Shown here: positions 63,288-64,000 of the stretch, piece by piece | How the letters are laid out: every line of letters begins with the position of its first letter | How positions within the stretch are numbered: position 1 is the first letter of the stretch | NCBI RefSeq assembly: GCF_900109205.1 | Contig: NZ_FNZB01000001.1 | Coordinates: forward strand, 496,001-560,000 | From: Sphingomonas sp. OV641 | Lineage (GTDB): Bacteria; Pseudomonadota; Alphaproteobacteria; Sphingomonadales; Sphingomonadaceae | DNA: 64,000 nt | Direction: 5' to 3' | Notes under the pieces: model-generated | Told to the model about the DNA's origin: nothing | Database searches by the model: none | What the model saw: only the letters and a program-made list of their open reading frames with translations | Position numbers and translations under genes: made by a program

Positions 63288-64000
63288 ATGTTCGACAGTC
63301 TGAGCGATCGTCTTGGCGGCGTATTTGACCGCCTGCGCGGTCGTGGCGCGCTGACCGAGGCGGACGTGCGCCAGGCGATGCGCGAAGTGCGCGTCGCGCT
63401 GCTCGAGGCGGACGTCGCGCTGCCGGTGGCTCGACAGTTTGTCGATGATGCCACCGAAAAGGCGATTGGCCAGAACGTGCTGCGCTCGGTCACGCCGGGG
63501 CAGCAGGTCGTCAAGATCGTCCATGATGCGCTGGTCGCGATGCTGGGCGGGGATGATCCGCAGGCGGCCGAGCTGAAGATCGACGTCACGCCCCCGGCGG
63601 TGGTGATGATGGTCGGCCTCCAGGGCTCGGGCAAGACGACCACGACCGCGAAGATCGCCAAGCGCCTGTCGGGCGGCCAAATGGGTCGTGACCGCAAGAA
63701 GGTGCTGATGGCGTCGCTGGACGTCAACCGCCCGGCGGCGCAGGAACAGCTCGCCACGTTGGGCACGCAGGTCGAGGTGCAGACGCTGCCGATCGTCGCC
63801 GGGCAGCAGCCGGTCGAGATCGCCCGTCGCGCGCTGCAGGCGGCGAAGCTGCAGGGCTTCGACGTGCTGATGCTCGACACGGCAGGTCGCCTCCACGTCG
63901 ATCAGGCGCTGATGGACGAGATGAAGGCGGTGGCGGACATTGCCACGCCGCAGGAAATCCTGCTCGTCGTCGACTCGCTGACCGGCCAGGACGCGGTCAA
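63288..64000 (+). CDS. ffh: Signal recognition particle protein Ffh, N-terminal part (runs off the window)
   Basis: The first 237 residues of Ffh (SRP54); the gene continues beyond the window. The N domain (MFDSLSDRLGGVFDRLRGRG, ALTEADVRQAMREVRVALLE) is followed by the G domain: G1 VGLQGSGKTTTTAKIAKRL, the DVNRPAAQEQLATLG block, G3 LMLDTAGRLHVD and the start of G4 (LLVVDSLTGQDAV). Ffh binds signal sequences with 4.5S RNA and targets proteins to the membrane. GGAG lies upstream of the ATG. Confidence 0.97.
   Translation, partial: MFDSLSDRLGGVFDRLRGRGALTEADVRQAMREVRVALLEADVALPVARQFVDDATEKAIGQNVLRSVTPGQQVVKIVHDALVAMLGGDDPQAAELKIDVTPPAVVMMVGLQGSGKTTTTAKIAKRLSGGQMGRDRKKVLMASLDVNRPAAQEQLATLGTQVEVQTLPIVAGQQPVEIARRALQAAKLQGFDVLMLDTAGRLHVDQALMDEMKAVADIATPQEILLVVDSLTGQDAV

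Overview
The window is GC-rich, gene-dense DNA from what looks like a sphingomonad alphaproteobacterium (Sphingomonas or a close relative). The basis is protein content and gene order: several TonB-dependent receptors, a compact F1 operon (atpH-A-G-D-C) without the Fo genes, a short AtpC, a treY/treZ/glgX/malQ cluster, an AcnD/PrpF methylcitrate cluster, and many extragenic palindromes of the CCGGGGTGACG and CTTCGACAGGCTCAG types. I found no rRNA, tRNA, prophage, insertion sequence or CRISPR array.

Region 1 (1-16939) reads as a cell-wall scavenging island. A truncated TonB receptor gene diverges from a tightly packed plus-strand run: a penicillin-acylase-family hydrolase, an N-acyl-D-amino-acid deacylase, dgcN and dgcA (D-glutamate use through N-acetyl-D-glutamate), a glutamate/dicarboxylate-type symporter, a LysR regulator and a PBP4-type DacB. 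After a small YciI-like gene come ampG with a beta-lactamase-fold serine hydrolase (minus strand). Diverging from them is a three-gene operon: a BadF/BadG-type sugar kinase, a D-lactate-dehydrogenase-type flavoenzyme and murQ. Together these could take up anhydro-muropeptides, strip the peptide, phosphorylate MurNAc, split off D-lactate and oxidise it, and also recover D-Glu.

Region 2 (17026-27681) has a siderophore-type TonB receptor behind a possible Fur site, then the propionate (2-methylcitrate) genes on the minus strand: acnD, prpF, prpC, prpB and a ScfR/RamB-type regulator. A hicAB toxin-antitoxin pair sits between prpC and prpB in the opposite orientation. Region 3 (28040-37575) has queH and the trehalose-from-glycogen operon glgX-treZ-malQ-treY; treZ carries palindromic repeats in frame inside its coding sequence. 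A DUF2934 gene lies just upstream.

Region 4 (37692-48206) is mixed: a PilZ protein, a ZnuD-like metal receptor with a His/Glu-rich loop, an isolated cpaF, ada, two secreted TPR-type proteins (one a probable metalloprotease), an enoyl-CoA hydratase and a dienelactone hydrolase. Region 5 (48343-54119) is the F1-ATPase operon, with an extra lipoprotein gene between atpG and atpD, two copies of a palindromic repeat in its spacers, and a good terminator after atpC. Region 6 (54374-64000) holds dapE and a glutathione transferase gene, the conserved rpmH-rnpA-yidD-yidC-yihA run, a small membrane protein, comM, a GGDEF/EAL protein and the 5' part of ffh.

Functions are inferred from reading protein motifs and gene context; no database search was run.
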